Source of the DNA: Augochlora pura
Taxonomy: Eukaryota; Arthropoda; Insecta; Hymenoptera; Halictidae
Reading direction: 5' to 3'
Assembly: GCF_028453695.1 (NCBI RefSeq)
Contig: NC_135775.1
Span: forward strand, 24,524,545 to 24,588,544
Length of the DNA: 64,000 nt
In this document: in pieces, positions 11,451 to 24,632 of the stretch
Position numbering within the stretch: position 1 is the stretch's first letter
Layout: the number at the start of each line of letters is the position of its first letter
The notes under the pieces: generated by a model
Told to the model about the DNA's origin: nothing
Databases searched by the model: none
The model's input: the letters and a program-made list of their open reading frames with translations, nothing else
Program-made: the position numbers and the translations under genes

Positions 11451-14400
11451 TTGGCATTTTATCCTCGTTCTACCTTGCCAGTTAACAGAACGGAATTTTA
11501 GATTTTATTATACATATTCTGCTGGTTTAACTGTCGAAAATCGGTGTCGATTTTGGCGTCGAAAATGTTTTCTTATTGTAAATATGAGCGAACACCGGCG
11601 GCGGTCTGTTAATAATACCAAAGCACGATAATAATCACGCGGAAGTAAAAAGATTTCGTCACCTTCCACACAGCGCTCGCTGTAATCTGTCAAAAATTGC
11701 CCGAGGCTGTCCACTTCTTTCCGACCTCTTCAATCATGCGAGTATACCTGTCCAGGTCATTCACACGACCGTCTTCGATAATTCGGTGGACCCTCTTTCA
11801 CCATCTACTTTAATTGCCATGTGAAATTCGTGACGAACCGTGTCAATATACATTATCGACGCGACCTCAAACAGAATTTTTTATTACATCCTTGACCGCC
11901 GTCCGGAAACGATGACTCGGGTTCCACAGGTTTCGCGCGCCTCCGCGATAATCATCTGAACGGGAGATGCAATGCTATAACCCGTCCGACGTGGAAAGGT
12001 ACCCCGACGATTCGCCAAACGAAATTCGTGGACAGGTGGTTTTAAATTGTGTCGTTCACCTTGACAGTGTTTCCTGCGCTGTCGCGTATGATAAATTAGG
12101 ATCATCGACGAACGAGATCTAAGCTATTTTTAATGGATCCCCGCTGGCTGGTATCGTTGAGAAACATTTGGAAGTTTTAACATGTGATTCATTCGCGTTT
12201 GGGATGATTGATGAATTTTTGTGAACATAAATTAGATTCGATCGGGATCCGTCGATTCGCAACGGTGCCTGAGGTTATGTCAGGACCGGCGGTAAAATTG
12301 TATAATCTTAACGTGAGCAGCGTTTGCTAATTAACGGTATGATAAACAATAATAACCGCACAGCTCGATAATGAGAAAACGTTGATTTCTTTTATTTATT
12401 CTTTATTTTATAAATTAATGTTCCGCTTCGTAAGGGTATTTAGAATTTCACGAAAATCAGCGACGAGTTTGGTCGATTTATTTATAACATTATCGAGGAA
12501 TAATTGTTTAATTTTCTGTGAACAAATTAGCGTTAATCAAACGACAATTTTCGGAGAATCGAGAATCGTCTACTTCGAGATACATTGACGCGAGGATTTA
12601 ATCGCGGCCCTGTTCTTATCGCGACGAACAGTTGCACATAATTAAGAGCATCGGAGTACACAAGTAAACAATACGAGAAAATATTTTTAAAACCACCAGA
12701 CGATAATTCGGCGATTAAGGCAGCCGCGCTGATCCACTCCCGCGAGGTGACCGCGCACTTTGAATCCAGTTATCAATTTATATTTATATAATTTATTCCG
12801 CAGTTCACAGCCAGCTTAATTGGACGTCGTCGAGGATTTTCCTCGCTTATCGCAATCCTTGCCGAAAGAATAAATTAATCGAATCAGTGTTTTCTGCCGA
12901 TTGAAAACAAGAAAATCGTTATCATTGAACTAGTCACGAACGGACACGTACACGATACATATGCAATGCGATTCTCAGTGTGCGTTACGAGCGCGACATA
13001 TATCACGGTGCACTTACGTTGTCGCCGATCGCGAATAAATCGAATTCACGCGGCACGGCTTAATCCGCGATGATCTGTGAATTAAAACGCATCGATAGAA
13101 GTTTTTACGACCGTTAGCCGTCGCATGCGCGCTATTATTATCGCGTCCCGACGTTAAGGAACTTTTTTTTCGCAGTCGTCGCCGGCGCGTGCATCCGGAT
13201 CTAGTGCCGCGACGGATCGAAATTCTCACGTGCAACCAGACCGTTCCTTACTATCAGGAAAATCGATCGGCGGTTTTCCAGAGCGGTTCGCGGAATTACG
13301 TCAACGGACGGCGGCCAGAGAGCACGGAGCGCGAATTAATTCAACGGTTTCCGCTCGCGGATGAATATGCGCAATGCAAATTCGACCGGCGATCCAATTA
13401 ATCGAAACGCGACTGTTACGTTCGCAAAGAAAAAAAGCGGCGCTGGTTGTCGCGACGAAAACGGCGCCGTCGAATTCGAAGATGGACGCGGAATAAACGC
13501 GGCGAAATTCCCGCGACGCGGAAAGACGGAGCGAGATTTTGAAGCGACCGATTAGGGCAGTCGTTTCTTCTCCCCTAGCTCGCCGATTAGATAACGTTGC
13601 GTGGATAATGTTGCCAGCAAAACCGTGCGTTTGTTGCGCGTGGTTGACGCGCTGTCTAATTGATCGTGGCGTTGCATCGCGCGAGATAATTACAGCTTTG
13701 TCGGCGTCTTCGTCGCTGGCTGTGGACGCCGTGGAATTGTCCATAGTAATAGAATTAGTATGCAACGGAAAACATCTTGAAATTCCAATTATTTATCCTC
13801 GGATAAACAGCCCTTCTGTAGGCTCTACGAAGAGGGGTGGTTGTAGGGTGAATTTAAATCGCGCCGTTTTCACTCTTTGCGGCTTCTTAGATTTTTGAGA
13901 AAAATCAGACTCATTCTGGATCGCAAAGCGCACGTTGTAGAATTTTTTCAGATTTTTCGGTTGCGAGCTGTGGTTATAAATAAATTGTGAAATAAATTGA
14001 AGGATCGTAGATTTTTCGAAGATATATTCTTGATTTCTATTTTTTAATTATGTCGAGGGATATTGTTAAAAACTACTGTCGAGTTTTGTCAGATTTATGT
14101 CACAGCTTTTTTAAGAAGTGAACAATGTTGCAAAGAATGAAAATTTATATGTTTGACAATTTTTTGTTTGAGATACCATGCTTTATCTCGTCCACTTGAT
14201 TTTTATATCGTTTGATGCTTCCTTTCTTCTTTTTAAATGAGTAATGTCTTTAATTTGAAACGAACGCAATAAATCGAAGCGGAGGCTGCGCTACCGAACG
14301 ATTTCGGCGGCTTTCGCAACGCTTGTCTGGCGCGGCGGGATCGAATCTTTCGGGCCGATAATGCGCGGCGTCGATAAATTGCATAAATTGCCTTGGTTGC

Positions 14401-14904
14401 AACCTGCGTTGCCTCCCACGCTCGATCACATGCCAGGCTGCAGTCGGGCACGGAAATCATCGGAACCGTAGCACGTCACCTACCTGCCTATCTCTCCGTT
14501 ACCTGCGTCTCTTTATACCTAAGATCAGACGTTCCTATATCAGACGATCAAAGGATAGGCGAACGATCGAGATCCACTGCTTTTATTTCGCCGAAGCGAT
14601 TTAGCCACTTCGAAATGTTGCGATTAGCACTCGCCGCGGATTTGTCGAGGATCACTCACCGAGAATTCGAGCGGCGTGATCCGAGCGATCGGCGTGGGTC
14701 GTCCCCGGGGCGTGCGTGATAGATCCCCGGACAGTGGTCTTGTTCACTGTAACACGGTTGGTCGGATACGGTGGATCGCGCGAAACCGAAACTCGCGGCG
14801 CGCGGCAGCTCGAAGACACCGCGCGGAACAGAATGCGAAACGCTCGCGGTTCGCGGCCGCGAGGAAATCGCTCGATGCGCCCCGCTCGCTCGCTCTGCTA
14901 CCGC

Positions 14905-14955
<51 letters not shown>

Positions 14956-17900
14956 GCGCGCGCCCTTCTAAACACCGCTCCTCCCGCCGTGTTCTGCGTG
15001 TGTTTTGATTATCGAGCCCGTTTCAGGAAACCTGTCCGACGATGTTTCCCAAGCGGCAATTAAACGTGCGCGGCCCTTTTCCGCTTAGATTCTCGCGATG
15101 ACGTCTCGTTTCGTCGCTTGAAAGCTGCTTAATTTTTAATGGAGCAATTAGACTGGTGGTTCGACAAATTGCGACGGTGCGAAAAATTCAAATTATTTGG
15201 ACATATTGAGTAACAATTTGCGATAGTTCGTGTTAGGAATTATTAAATTGTTATTGCGATATTGTCGATTCTCTGCGCTGATGTCTCACTTAAATATTTT
15301 TTATTTAAGAGCTGCTGCTTTTAATGAAAAAATTCGACTAGCTATTCATAATTTAGGTGTTTAGAGATATCGCTGTAAAATTTCAAGTGAGAATTTCCAA
15401 TCGTTTAATTTTTATTAATTATTAAATCGCGAGTAGCTACTGATTTTCCTTGCCAAAGCGATAATTAACCCCTCGAGAAAATATATTTCTCTAACAATAT
15501 TGAAGTGAAAATTTACAAATATTTTAATATTATTTTTACTTTAATTTATGCAATAGATCACTAGAATTATCGAACGATAACTGTATTAAAACGAATAAGT
15601 AACTCCTCCTAATTTTGGCTTTTGACAGTTAAGTAGAGTCCTGCTCGTCAATCATAAATAAAAACTATATTCACTGGTAACTCCTACGTACGTTATTTAC
15701 CTATCTTACTACAAGCGCGGTAAAAAACGTCGTTAGAATTACATAGTAGACTGTTGCATCTCGCGTAACGTCTTATACAGTGCAAAAGTATAAATTACGC
15801 AGCCTCGTTCATTCAACGAGAATGACGTCGGCGGACACGTGTCCGATCTATTTATCAGTTGCGTCACGTGCCGACATCAAATTACGCAATCACATCATTT
15901 CGAACAGTTTTCGAAAATCTATCTGCAATCGTAAAAGGCGAAACAGTTTTCTAACCTCTTAGGGGTTGTTGCAAACACCAAATATAAAAATCTCGCGCAC
16001 TGTTCTCTGCACTTGTTTGTTACATTTTATGCACTTATGCATCTTGCGTTGTTTACTAGACGCGGTAAGAAGATTAAAAAAACAAACTATCCAATTATTA
16101 ATTAATTGAAAGGGATTAGTGCTGCAGGTGTTCTCGAAGTTGACACTCAAATTACCGTATATTATTGACCATGAGTTTACTCTGAAACCGGCAAAATTTT
16201 TCATTTAAAAATTGGAGGCAAATATATCTTAATTTGCTATATATATCTTACTTTGTGCCATAGAATACACTGACAAAATTTATACCTTAAAAACTGGGAC
16301 ACCATGTATAACGCCCTGTATAATTTTTAATACATTAATTACTGGTTGATATATATCATAGATCCACGTATTTACGAACCTACAATTAATATATCAAAAA
16401 GCCGGTTTCCAAGGCAAATTCAGTGACGTCAAAGGATGCTATATACCAAAAGGCCAGCTCCTTTGTTTAATGATATCGCGAGTCGATCTCGTTAATTAGA
16501 CGATGTCACGGAAAGTGGTACGATCATCGGCGCGATCGTTTTGTTGCAACAGGCCTAGTCTCGCGTCCGTCGTTTTTCTCGGATCGCGGTTACGTCGCCT
16601 CGTTTAGATAAACTCTCGGTACTTTTCTCGCGGTGGCCGAGCGATTCCGAAAAATCGATGGGACGAGAGAAAAATGATTCGTTGCCCCGTCGTCGGCCGT
16701 GACCCGGCGGAGCAGGACGGCGGCGGGACGGTCTCGAAGATCGGTGTGTATCTAAAATCGGTGACCCAGATGCCGCTAACGGAGGCAAATGAATGAATTC
16801 CGTAAGAGGCGAAGGCCGCGGCAGGACGACTCGGTAAACTGCGACTATAATGTATGCGATCGTATTAGCGACTATATACAGCCCGTAGATCGACGAAAGG
16901 ATCCAGCGTTTCTGCGCGTTGGCCATTCACCGACACCTATCGATTTAGCAACAGAGATTTATCCGCGAGCCGGCGCTTCTCGGGTGCACGCGATAAGCGC
17001 TGATGCAACGAGGCCGGCGCATCACCGGACACGTGCACAACGCGGATCCTTCCGCGGCCACGTGGCGCGGAGCGCATCGGGAATTAAGCCTCGCGGGGCT
17101 GAATTATAAAGCAGAAATTCTCTGTATTACGTTAGCGAATTTTGTCCAATTATTTTACCACGTACGTCATCGTTTCGCGGTATTAATGAATTATTTAGCT
17201 AGTGTATTTTGTTTTAAACAAATAAGGAAATTCTGGAGTAACCATGGAAATTAATAAAGGCTGAGCAGAATGTCTTCACTCCTTGGCGATAACTATTTAA
17301 TATGAATTAATATTGTGTTACATATATAACATATTTTGTGTTACGTTATATAAACAAGCAAATAAATAAAAACGGTGGCTGAGGATAAACATACGACCTC
17401 AAAGGGTTAAATATATATTAAAAGAAGAGTTAAATAGCAATTGTGGAAATAAAAGCAGCAATTAAAAATAGTTAAACATGCGCGATAATAGATGTAATAT
17501 TTTTGTTCTATATGGAGATATTGTGGTTTGATCGTGTCGTATTCTTATAGGATTCTTGTGCTAACTAATTGCACTGATCGGCTTCGCATCGATTCCACCG
17601 CATATATAATCTGGCACGTAATTAGGAGCGACGGCGATTGGGATTACGCACCGTGTAATTTATGCTATTAGTGTCAAGCGGTCGCGTGAGTAATAATTGG
17701 CCTGCGATAATTGGCCGCTTTGCAATTTTTTTTTTTCGTTCCGTTTGTTTTTGCCGGCCGGTTCGCCCGGATTGTTCAATCGAACAATTAACATTTAATT
17801 ATTGTTCGACGAGTTACCACGTGAATCGTGAACCGTCAGGCTTCTCTCGATTGAATCGAGGCTACCCTTAACGGAACTGGCGAAGGGGCGAGTGTAGGTG

Positions 17901-18734
17901 AAAGGGTGAGAACTCTGTAAATAATATCGCTAGATTATTGTTAGATTGCAGAAGAAATATGCAAAATAGAATTCTAAAAATGTGAGAAGAATTTGAGAAT
18001 ATTTTTATGTATTTTTTTATTTGATTTAGTAGACAAATTTGCTACCCTTTGCCACCCTTATCGCTTACTAAAGAAAAATAAAAATCGTTCTGACGCATTT
18101 CAATCTGTCAGGTACAATTTTAACAAGCTTGTATAGCACTTTATTACTTGTTGCAAATCAGGTAGTCGTTTAAAAAAGCGCCGGGAATTCGAACAAGGTA
18201 TAATAAAACGGATTTGTGGATTTTAGTTAGCGTTTGGTGACACCGTTGTCGCGCCATTGCAGATATCCCCGGGTTAATTCGACGAATAAATTTATTTCGC
18301 AGAAAAGACAGAGGTCCATCCGGTTTCTGGACTTCTGTTTCCTCCTTCCTTATGGCCATCTTTATCTTTTTGATCTATTTCGAGGTGGATCCCGGCCGCG
18401 CGTTCTTTTCCCCGATAGCTGACAAAGTTCGTCGCGCGGCAGACCGCGAAATTCTACCGTAGCGTTTCAGAATCGTCGACTGTGAACCGGTTCCAGGTGT
18501 CTTTTTTTTTTACGCCGAGCCCAAGGATCCCTGGCTAAACAGATCGATCTAATTACGTGTCTTGACTAAGCATTTTTACGTTTCCGCATCGATCGCTGCG
18601 GCTACCGGTCAGAGCTACGCAATCCGCCGATTTTCGCGCGGACGCGTTCATTGTGCAAACGTTTCCAGGCTGCAGTCGGATCGCATTAGTTTCGCGATAA
18701 CATTGAGATCTTTCTCTCATCGTGATGTACGATT
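11451..18734. other. Intergenic, nothing recognised
   Basis: A long CpG-containing stretch without recognised exons. The Arg/Ser-rich open frames near 13014-13898 and 14676-15063 show no family features, and the latter run through a dinucleotide repeat. Around 16290-16330 there is a tgggacaccatgtataacgccctgtat word resembling short dispersed insect repeat ends. Confidence 0.45.
14905..14953. repeat. (CT)n microsatellite
   Basis: A near-perfect CT dinucleotide repeat of about 48 bp, flanked by GC-rich DNA. It produces Ser-Leu runs in two overlapping open frames that are not genes. Confidence 0.95.
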
Positions 18735-18935
18735 CTTATAGATTTTGTAGATTTTATAGATTTTTGAGATTTTATAGATTTTATAGATTTTATAGATTTT
18801 GGAGATTTTAGAAATTTTATAGATTTTAGAAATTTCATAGATTTTAGAGATTTTATAGCTTTTATAGATTCTATAGATTTTGCAGATATTATAGCTTTAC
18901 AAATTTCATAGATTTCATAGATGTCATAAATTTTA
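18735..18935. repeat. Minisatellite with 8-10 bp unit tagattttat
   Basis: About 20 imperfect copies of a short unit (tagattttat, with variants tagattttag and agattttgga) run for roughly 200 bp. The first half is more regular than the second. Confidence 0.85.
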
Positions 18936-20829
18936 CAGAACTATCCAAAGAACACCGCGAATCTTCTGCGTTTCGGTCGTCCCCCATTGTTCTCCAAGCC
19001 TCGTGTGCCCCACGAAAGACGCGAAAGTGAATGTATTCCCTCCCGTTGGCATTTGCAGTCGCGGTGCATTTCGCGTTTTGCAAAGTCAAAACGAATGACA
19101 TTTCCCGCACACTGATTGACGCAGTCGGAACAAAAAAGGGAGGCCCGGCGAGGTTGTAAATAATGCAACAACGATCGAGACATGTTATCGAAGATTTCAA
19201 CAATTAGAACATCTTGTTTTCAAAATCGCCCGCGTCGCGTTACATAAATGGGGACGCTGCAAGGACCGCGGTAATGATAGATCGCGGGAAGAAGGATTTT
19301 ATTCGCGAAACGGAGCAGCAAAGGCTCTAATAATAACGCCTATGTGACTCATGCGGCATCCACGCGTTGTGTATTAACCATTTCTGACGGCGGATAATAA
19401 TTGTGTGTCACTGTCATGGCCCGCGCGCATTCAGCTCACGGTATCTCTCGATCTGCGTGTTTGCCGAGCCGGGATTAAAATTCTGAAAGATTTGACCTTT
19501 TCTTTTCAGCGAGGCGAACACGTGCAGCCTCCTCCGGTAGTAGTTGTTCTCCCGTGTTCCTCTGGAATTTCTGTGGAACGCAAGGTTCGAGTGGAAACGA
19601 AATTTAACTATTTACAGTCGGGGCAGCGATGGTAATTGCCAAATCTCACGTTCTAAAATAAAATGCTCGAATTGTCGAAATTAATATTCGAACCTGCCAG
19701 TGAAATGTTCTTTGTAAAACCGCAACGACGTTTTCATGGTAAATGATATAATAAAATTATATATATTAAAAGACTTAATGAGTCTTAGTGCGCGTTCTTT
19801 TCGCGGGAATTCGCTAATGGAACATCGAAATTCAAGGACGCAGGCTAATTATCGGAAATTAGGAGTCCAGTGAGATAAACGTTGAGTTAACCAGCGATCG
19901 AAAAGGGTGAAAAAAAATTCGCGCCGGCGGCTGTGTAAAAGTTTCTATTACAGTTAATAACGAAATGGCTGCAACGATTTATATCAATCAAGTTTTACAT
20001 ACAGGCAATTAAAGCAACATTATGATTAAATTACGATACATTATACGCGTTCTTTGTCGGCTGCAAAAAAGCGTCGGAGGAAAAGACGTGAGATCGACTA
20101 CACGTTCCGTAAGTACTATGTTACATTCCGACATCCTTGAAACTATAGTGCGCAATCTAAAAATGAAGTTAACGCGATTGTTGGTTACTTTAATCATGAA
20201 CAAATACAGATAAAAACTTTGAGCATCCTAGCTTCGTTCATTTCTTTGAAATTAATTCTCAAATTTGACGATTATCTTTTCCATTGCAACATAGTGCACG
20301 CGCTTGCATTACTGATGCTTGCGGTATATTGATTGACTTCTTTTGTCAGGACGAGACGCTACTTCGTTGAATAATGATTACTGAAAACGACAAAGAAATG
20401 GCATAAAGTTTCTTGTCCGTGAGAAAAAGAATACCGAAAGAAATGATGAACAAAGTATAGCGGATCAATTAATTAGTTTTTTCCGCGAGGTATTATGACC
20501 TCCGACCGATTAGATAAAACAAAAACTGTAAATGACTTGCGACAGTTTAAGATCAAGGAAAACCGTTCCTTATTATTTCTTTAATAACATAGACCCGGCG
20601 TTACGATCGTCGTACACGGAATAACAAGATCACCTAATTGTCAATTACGTGATTCGGCAACTTAATTTCATCGATGTCGCAACATTTAATATTTCAGAAT
20701 AGTAGAGCAAGATGACTGAATTATCGTTTTATAAATTTTCAAATGTTCCATGTAAAATGATGTGTCTTCTTGAGATAATCGAATAAATTTATACAGAAAA
20801 TATAGACTATAGTGAAGAAAAAATAGTAG
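18936..20829. other. Intergenic, nothing recognised
   Basis: No exon, RNA gene or transposon end is recognised. Short open frames on both strands near 18889-19203 and 20009-20213 overlap each other and have no family features. Confidence 0.45.
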
Positions 20830-21370
20830 ATTCGATGCAGTAGGTTCTCCTGAACAGTTCTGTGCCCTTGGATTTGTTTTTTATGCGCTAATTATGCCAT
20901 AATTAATGTTTTTAGGCGACCCTTAGCGTTTATATATGGGCGAATGTGCTGCCGCTTGCGGAGAAAAAGCGAAGCTCTTTTCGGAGTTCGTTCAGCGCCA
21001 ATTAGTGCCGTGGCAAAACGCTCAAACTGTTAGCCAAACCCGACTGTCGGTAATTTGGTTAACAGTTTGGGCGTTTTGCCACGGCACTAATTGGCGCTGA
21101 ACGAACTCCGAAAGGAGCTTCGCTTTTTCTCCGCAAGAGGCGCTCAACTCGACTGTCGGTAATTTGGCTAACAGTTTGAGCGTTTTGCCACGGGACTAAT
21201 TGGCGCTGAACGGACTCCAAAAAGAGCTTCGCTTTTTCTCCACAAGAGGAGCCAAAATCGCCCATATTTAAACAATACAGGTGACCTAAGAACATTAATT
21301 ATGGTAACATTAAGGCATGAAGAATTAAACCAAGGACGTGGAACTATCCGGGAGAATCTGCAGCAACCGA
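20830..21370. mobile_element. Large inverted repeat (foldback/MITE-like element)
   Basis: A core of about 82 bp at 20957-21038 is present in inverted orientation at 21054-21136 and again at about 21163-21245, with high identity. The second and third copies form a direct repeat of about 108 bp. The symmetry centre near 21039-21053 contains the palindrome ccgactgtcgg. Outside the core, similarity between the arms continues through the words tatgggcga, cataattaatgtt and ccttgg to about 20835 on the left and 21365 on the right, more diverged outward. No coding capacity is seen. It could be a foldback transposon, a MITE with an internal duplication, or a hairpin-RNA source. No clear target-site duplication was found. 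Confidence 0.7.
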
Positions 21371-21642
21371 TGTCTTATAAAAAAAAACACAGAATGTATT
21401 ATTAAATAAATAACTTTTAAAAAACGCTAAAATGCTGAACAATTTATTGAATATCGTGACTTTAGAATAGTCGATACAGGTTCATCTTAAATCTCGAGTA
21501 CGATGAGTCTATGGTTCCATCGATATGATGCAAGAGAAGTCCAGAAGATTGCGCGTGTTGAATTTCGTATTCGCGAGGGAACCGTTCAGATTGCGATTTC
21601 AAGGATTTATTTTTTGATGATTAATTATATGAAGAATTACTC
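21371..21642. other. PGS1 upstream region
   Basis: About 270 bp between the inverted repeat and the first coding exon of PGS1. It probably holds the PGS1 promoter and 5' UTR. No TATA box is evident. Confidence 0.4.
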
Positions 21643-24001
21643 ATGCATACCGTGATCTGGAAAAGTTTAAAACGGTGAGCGGAACACGGCAAAGTTATGT
21701 GCGAGGCGTGTCTCGTCAAATTTGATTGATATAAAGATAAATAAACGTGTGTTAACCTTGTGTACGTTTGACGTACGAAGATGTATCACGCGTTTTACTA
21801 ACATTTGATCGATTTTCTAAAATGTCAAGATTCGTTTGGAGGAAATTCAATGCCTCGAGGATACATCCAAAGATAATATAACTTTGCGATATGGAAAAAT
21901 TGATTGGGAACATGTCAATGGAAATGGTCCCTCGATCGATTTCGACAGACGATATTTGACATTTTATAAATGAAACTCGATTACTCTTGCTTGTTGAATC
22001 AAATGTTAATGTTACCACCTGTTTCATAAATTACGTTCACGCAGGTTTCCTTCGAAGAAGCTGTTAGTTAGTAATAATACAGATTTTAAGATTCACAACG
22101 GATCCCTAGTCAAGAGAAATATCATACACATTGCTATGCTAGACGAGGAGAAAATTGACGAGGTTGAGATGGCACAACCAGAGTTTCACACGTTGTCTTG
22201 GTTGTGCAAAGCTGCTCCTTGTTTTCCTGTAGATGGATATAAGGTAAACGCAAGGAATTAAATAAACGAAAAATTAAAACAGAAATTGATTCAGTGAATT
22301 CTTTCTTACCAGATTAAAATAATCCACGAACCGGGCACATTTTATTCAACCCTTCTGGAGAAATGTAAGAACGCAAAGAGGAGAATAACGTTTGCATCGC
22401 TGTATCTAGGCACAGGCAAATTAGAATCAGATTTAGTAAGTACAGTCGACAAGTGTCAGCATTATGGAAGAGATCATTAATTATGGTAATCTCCTTTCTT
22501 ATAGGTGGAGGCTATTGATAATGCTTTAACTTTGAGTAATGGTAATATTGAAGTAAAACTTTTGTTTGATTACATGAGAGGAACTAGAGGTAAATTAAAT
22601 TCGCGTAAAATGTTGCAACCCTTGCTTAATGGTAAATATGGTCATTGCTGTCAGATATTCCTGTATCACACCCCTAAGTTACGAGGTATCTTAAAGATGG
22701 TAATCCCAGATCGCTTCAATGAATTGGTAGGATTGCAACATATGAAATTATATATGGTAGATGACGATCTAATAATTAGTGGGTGAATAATCAAATTTAT
22801 ATCTTTGCATAAAGCAATTTCAATGTACACGGTCTAAAATATCGACTAATTCTTTCCAGTGCCAATCTCAGTAATGATTACTTCACAAACAGACAAGATC
22901 GATATTTTTTAATAGAGGACTGCAAAGAGCTTTGCGACTTTTATAACGAACTTGTCGAGAAAGTAGGAGAATTCAGTTTTGTCCTCCAACCGGACGGTAC
23001 ATCAGTATTAAATCCGAGCACAAATGTTCACCCCTTCAAAGACAAACCTGTAAAATTCGTTGAAGAAGCTGCACATAGTATTAAAACTTTTTTTCTTAAG
23101 GAATTCGAGAAACGTTCCAATGTTGAAAAAATATGTATGTATAAAATACGTATAAATGTTTATATGAGTATAAGCTGTTCGAGATAATATTAAAATTATT
23201 TCAATAGCCAAAGATTCGAATGCGGACACATGGATTTTTCCATTGATACAAATGGGTCAATTAAACATTTACCATGACAGTTACATTACATTGAAGCTTT
23301 TACAAACGGCACAACCGGGCGCAACACTTAGGCTTGCGACGGGCTATTTTAATTTAACTTCGGAATACATTGACGCGTTACTTAAAGACTGTCAAGGGTC
23401 GTGTCATCTTTTGACAGCACATCCAACTGCCAATGGCTTTTTCTGTAAGTTACACTTATATATGTATGAAGTAAAAAATCGAAGATATTTCGTCGTTAAA
23501 ATAAATATCACGTTTAGCTGCAAAAGGAGTAGCTGGCGGTATTCCAGCAGCCTATACAAAAATAGAGGAGTCATTCATCAAACGTTGTACTAACATGGGC
23601 CAAGAAGATAGGATCAAACTGTGGGAATTTATAAAACCAGGCTGGACGTACCACGCGAAAGGATTATGGTATTCCCTACCTGGTCAAGAAAAACCGAGTC
23701 TAACACTTATCGGATCGCCGAATTTTGGTAAAGAAGTTCGAAAAATATGTAACGCAACATAAATTATTTTGAAATAACTGGAGAAATATTCATTTCAGGA
23801 TACAGATCGGTGAGCAAAGATTTGGAAACTCAAATTGCTGTGATAACGAAAAATCGAAAATTACAGAGTGAATTGCAAAAAGAATACAAACGATTGTTTG
23901 CATCTGCAAAACCCGTAACGAGAGGAACATTTACCGAGCAAAATAGAATTCCTCCAACCTGGGTCTGCGCCACTGTAGCTCTATTTAGATACTATTTCTA
24001 A
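21643..24001 (+). CDS. PGS1: CDP-diacylglycerol--glycerol-3-phosphate 3-phosphatidyltransferase, mitochondrial
   Basis: Makes phosphatidylglycerophosphate from CDP-diacylglycerol and glycerol-3-phosphate, the committed step of cardiolipin synthesis in mitochondria. Exons: 21643-21674, 22045-22243, 22313-22435, 22505-22782, 22860-23134, 23208-23444, 23518-23727, 23799-24001, giving 518 residues. The tiny first exon starts MHTVIWKSLK and splices in phase 2 to RFPSKK, giving a basic, mitochondrial-targeting-like N-terminus. Phospholipase-D-fold motif one is HMKLYMVD (His197, Lys199, Asp204). Motif two is HAKGLW followed by GSPNFG (His427, Lys429). The family words ASLYLGTG, NRQDRY and GSPNFGYRSV are all present. 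An AATAAA lies at 24126-24131. The 3' end faces eIF3b. Exon 1 is inferred from splice phase and is the least certain part. Confidence 0.93.
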
Positions 24002-24632
24002 ATAGTATTATACCATTCGCGTTGAATGTCTAGCAAACACAATCTAAACCATATTTATTTCATACAAACAAAGAAATTAATTTATACGAGTTCTTCGTGA
24101 ACGACGAAATATATTGATTATATAAAATAAAGATGTAAATAAGAACCATATTATTGGATTATTGATTTACAGTTTTTTTTTTAAATAATGTACAGTGTTT
24201 AAAATTAGTGAAAAAATATAAATAAAAAATCTAAGTCCTTCTCCATTAATAAATATGATCGGTTCCATTGATCCGTGTTATATGGGTTTGTTAAATAAAA
24301 AGTACATTATTTTGAGGTTATACTGATAATAATTATTTGCTGATTCACATACTATCCTGTATGGAACGTGATAAAACTTTATAGTACTACGATTGCGGCG
24401 TTTTATACGAAACGTCGATACGATAGAAATGGTTCGAATTAAACTGCAGAAGTAATATAAGAAAAACTGTTCATAACCACTTAGAATAGTCATTGTCCAC
24501 TATTGGGAGTCACGTTTAATGTGACTCCAAAAGATTATTGTTTCGATGACACTTTGCACAAATGATTGAATCGGTTTTGCACTAGAGATTTCCCAAAAAT
24601 GGCAGATAGAGGAAAGTTTCTTCCACAAAGAT
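24002..24632. other. Convergent 3' region of PGS1 and eIF3b
   Basis: AT-rich DNA between two convergent stop codons, expected to be the two 3' UTRs. AATAAA on plus (24126-24131) suits PGS1, and ATTAAA on minus near 24513 could serve eIF3b. No other gene is seen. Confidence 0.6.

Noticed and set aside
14676..15063. Overlapping Arg/Ser-rich frames
   Set aside because: Two frames overlap in the same DNA and run through a CT repeat; no protein features.
21059..21295. 78-codon frame in the inverted repeat
   Set aside because: It is a translation of the repeat core, partly duplicated by the tandem copies; not a gene.
21820..21880. ATG giving MSRFVWRKFN as an alternative PGS1 first exon
   Set aside because: Presequence-like, but no usable donor in the needed phase occurs before its stop codon; the exon at 21643-21674 fits exactly.
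23975..24012. Hairpin over the PGS1 stop codon (tatttaga/tctaaata)
   Set aside because: Short AT-only stem, expected by chance in this composition; no reason to infer readthrough.
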